In this document: one piece after another, positions 63,401 to 64,000 of the stretch
Layout of the letters: each line of letters opens with the position of its first letter
Position numbering within the stretch: position 1 is the first letter of the stretch
Assembly (NCBI GenBank): GCA_963970005.1
Contig: CAXAMN010006491.1
Span: 2,291-66,290 of the forward strand
Direction of reading: 5' to 3'
From: Durusdinium trenchii
Lineage: Eukaryota; Sar; Dinophyceae; Suessiales; Symbiodiniaceae
Length of the DNA: 64,000 bases
The notes under the pieces: generated by a model
Databases searched by the model: none
What the model was told of the DNA's origin: nothing
The model's input: only the letters and a program-made list of their open reading frames with translations
Program-made: the position numbers and the translations under genes

Positions 63401-64000
63401 GGACCTGAGACGCAGAAAAGCAAAATTGCCATTGGCAAATGAACCCGGATCCCATACAGCTGATCAAGATGTGCCCAACCCAATTGAAGAAACGTCATTG
63501 TTGACGCCACAGCATTGGACCAAAGAAATGCTTTTTCCAACGTACCCATGGAATTTTGAAAATGAAGAACATCCCAGATCTTCCTTTTTCTTTGGGAGAT
63601 TCCTGACAACTGGCGACGATACTCTAAATCATCAGAATGGACCTGGGATCTTGATTTATTTCCTAGCTTAGTATGGTACTTCAGGCAACTCAAATGGCTT
63701 GACGAGCCTCAAGACTATTGCATAAGCTGGTTGGAACTTTGCTTGGATTTCCAATGTTCTACCCACCAATGGATCAAGCCAAGTAATGAAGCTGATTTAC
63801 AGGATATTTCGGCTGAGACACAAAGTAGAATTTTTTGCGCTGCAGCCAAACGTGTAGGAAAAATTTGCAAGTGTGATATTGCACCGGCGTTACGGGAGGG
63901 GGAAAGAAAAGGATATAAAAGCGCAGCGTTGACTGCTTTGAACCTGGGTCGATCTTCCGGCCTACCAAATAGACCTTGCCTCCTTAGACCGCAAGCTGTG
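63401..64000 (+). pseudogene. B3 post-RT tail, incomplete at window end
   Basis: Fragmentary open segments (HWTKEMLFPTYPWNFENEEH at about 63512, in the +63426 frame) continue beyond the zinc knuckle, but stops and shifts are frequent. The AP2-like and zinc-finger tail seen in B2 is not reached before the window ends. Confidence 0.4.

Overview
The window reads as nuclear DNA of a dinoflagellate, most likely a symbiodiniacean alga. The main evidence is an intron-rich chlorophyll a-c binding (acpPC-type LHC) polyprotein gene. Its introns use GT, GC and GA donors, with AG acceptors that are nearly always followed by G. The rest is dominated by decayed non-LTR retrotransposons. I see no prokaryotic signals, rRNA, tRNA or CRISPR.

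Layout. 1-135 is a 14-bp minisatellite. 490-8.8 kb holds fragments of retroelement family A (short ORF1, C2H2 zinc-finger ORF, coiled-coil ORF, C/T-rich spacer, endonuclease). These are broken by an AT-rich insert with a hairpin cluster and a minus-strand transposase-like pseudogene (5.7-7.4 kb). 9.8-29.3 kb is the LHC gene: the end of one repeat unit, then two complete units split into 8 and 9 small exons whose joined lengths are exact multiples of three. A 7.7-kb element (family D, minus strand, 10.8-18.6 kb) sits in one intron between AAC microsatellites. It encodes endonuclease, reverse transcriptase and about eight zinc fingers, then an unknown 297-aa ORF, then a USP/C19-like deubiquitinase.

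30-64 kb is a nested pile of retroelements, nearly all on the plus strand: family B copies B1 (31.4-35.6), B2 (about 49.8-57.4) and B3 (57.4 to the window end), family C copies C1 (35.6-41.2) and C2 (43.75-49.79), and family A copy A3 (41.2-43.7). Family B encodes a transmembrane ORF1 and a large OTU protease-endonuclease-RT protein. In all three B copies an intronless LHC coding fragment lies at the 5' side of ORF1, and in B1 and B3 it reads on in frame into ORF1. Family C has its RNase H between endonuclease and RT, and carries a second ORF after the RT. C2 is delimited by a 12-bp target-site duplication that splits the LHC leader of B2.

Strongest leads: two unrelated deubiquitinase folds (USP in D, OTU in B) carried by retrotransposons in one locus; the LHC-derived leader of family B; a canonical U UUU UUC slippery heptamer in B2 that would extend the 1495-aa RT protein with an AP2-like and zinc-finger tail; and the GA/GC-donor LHC gene.
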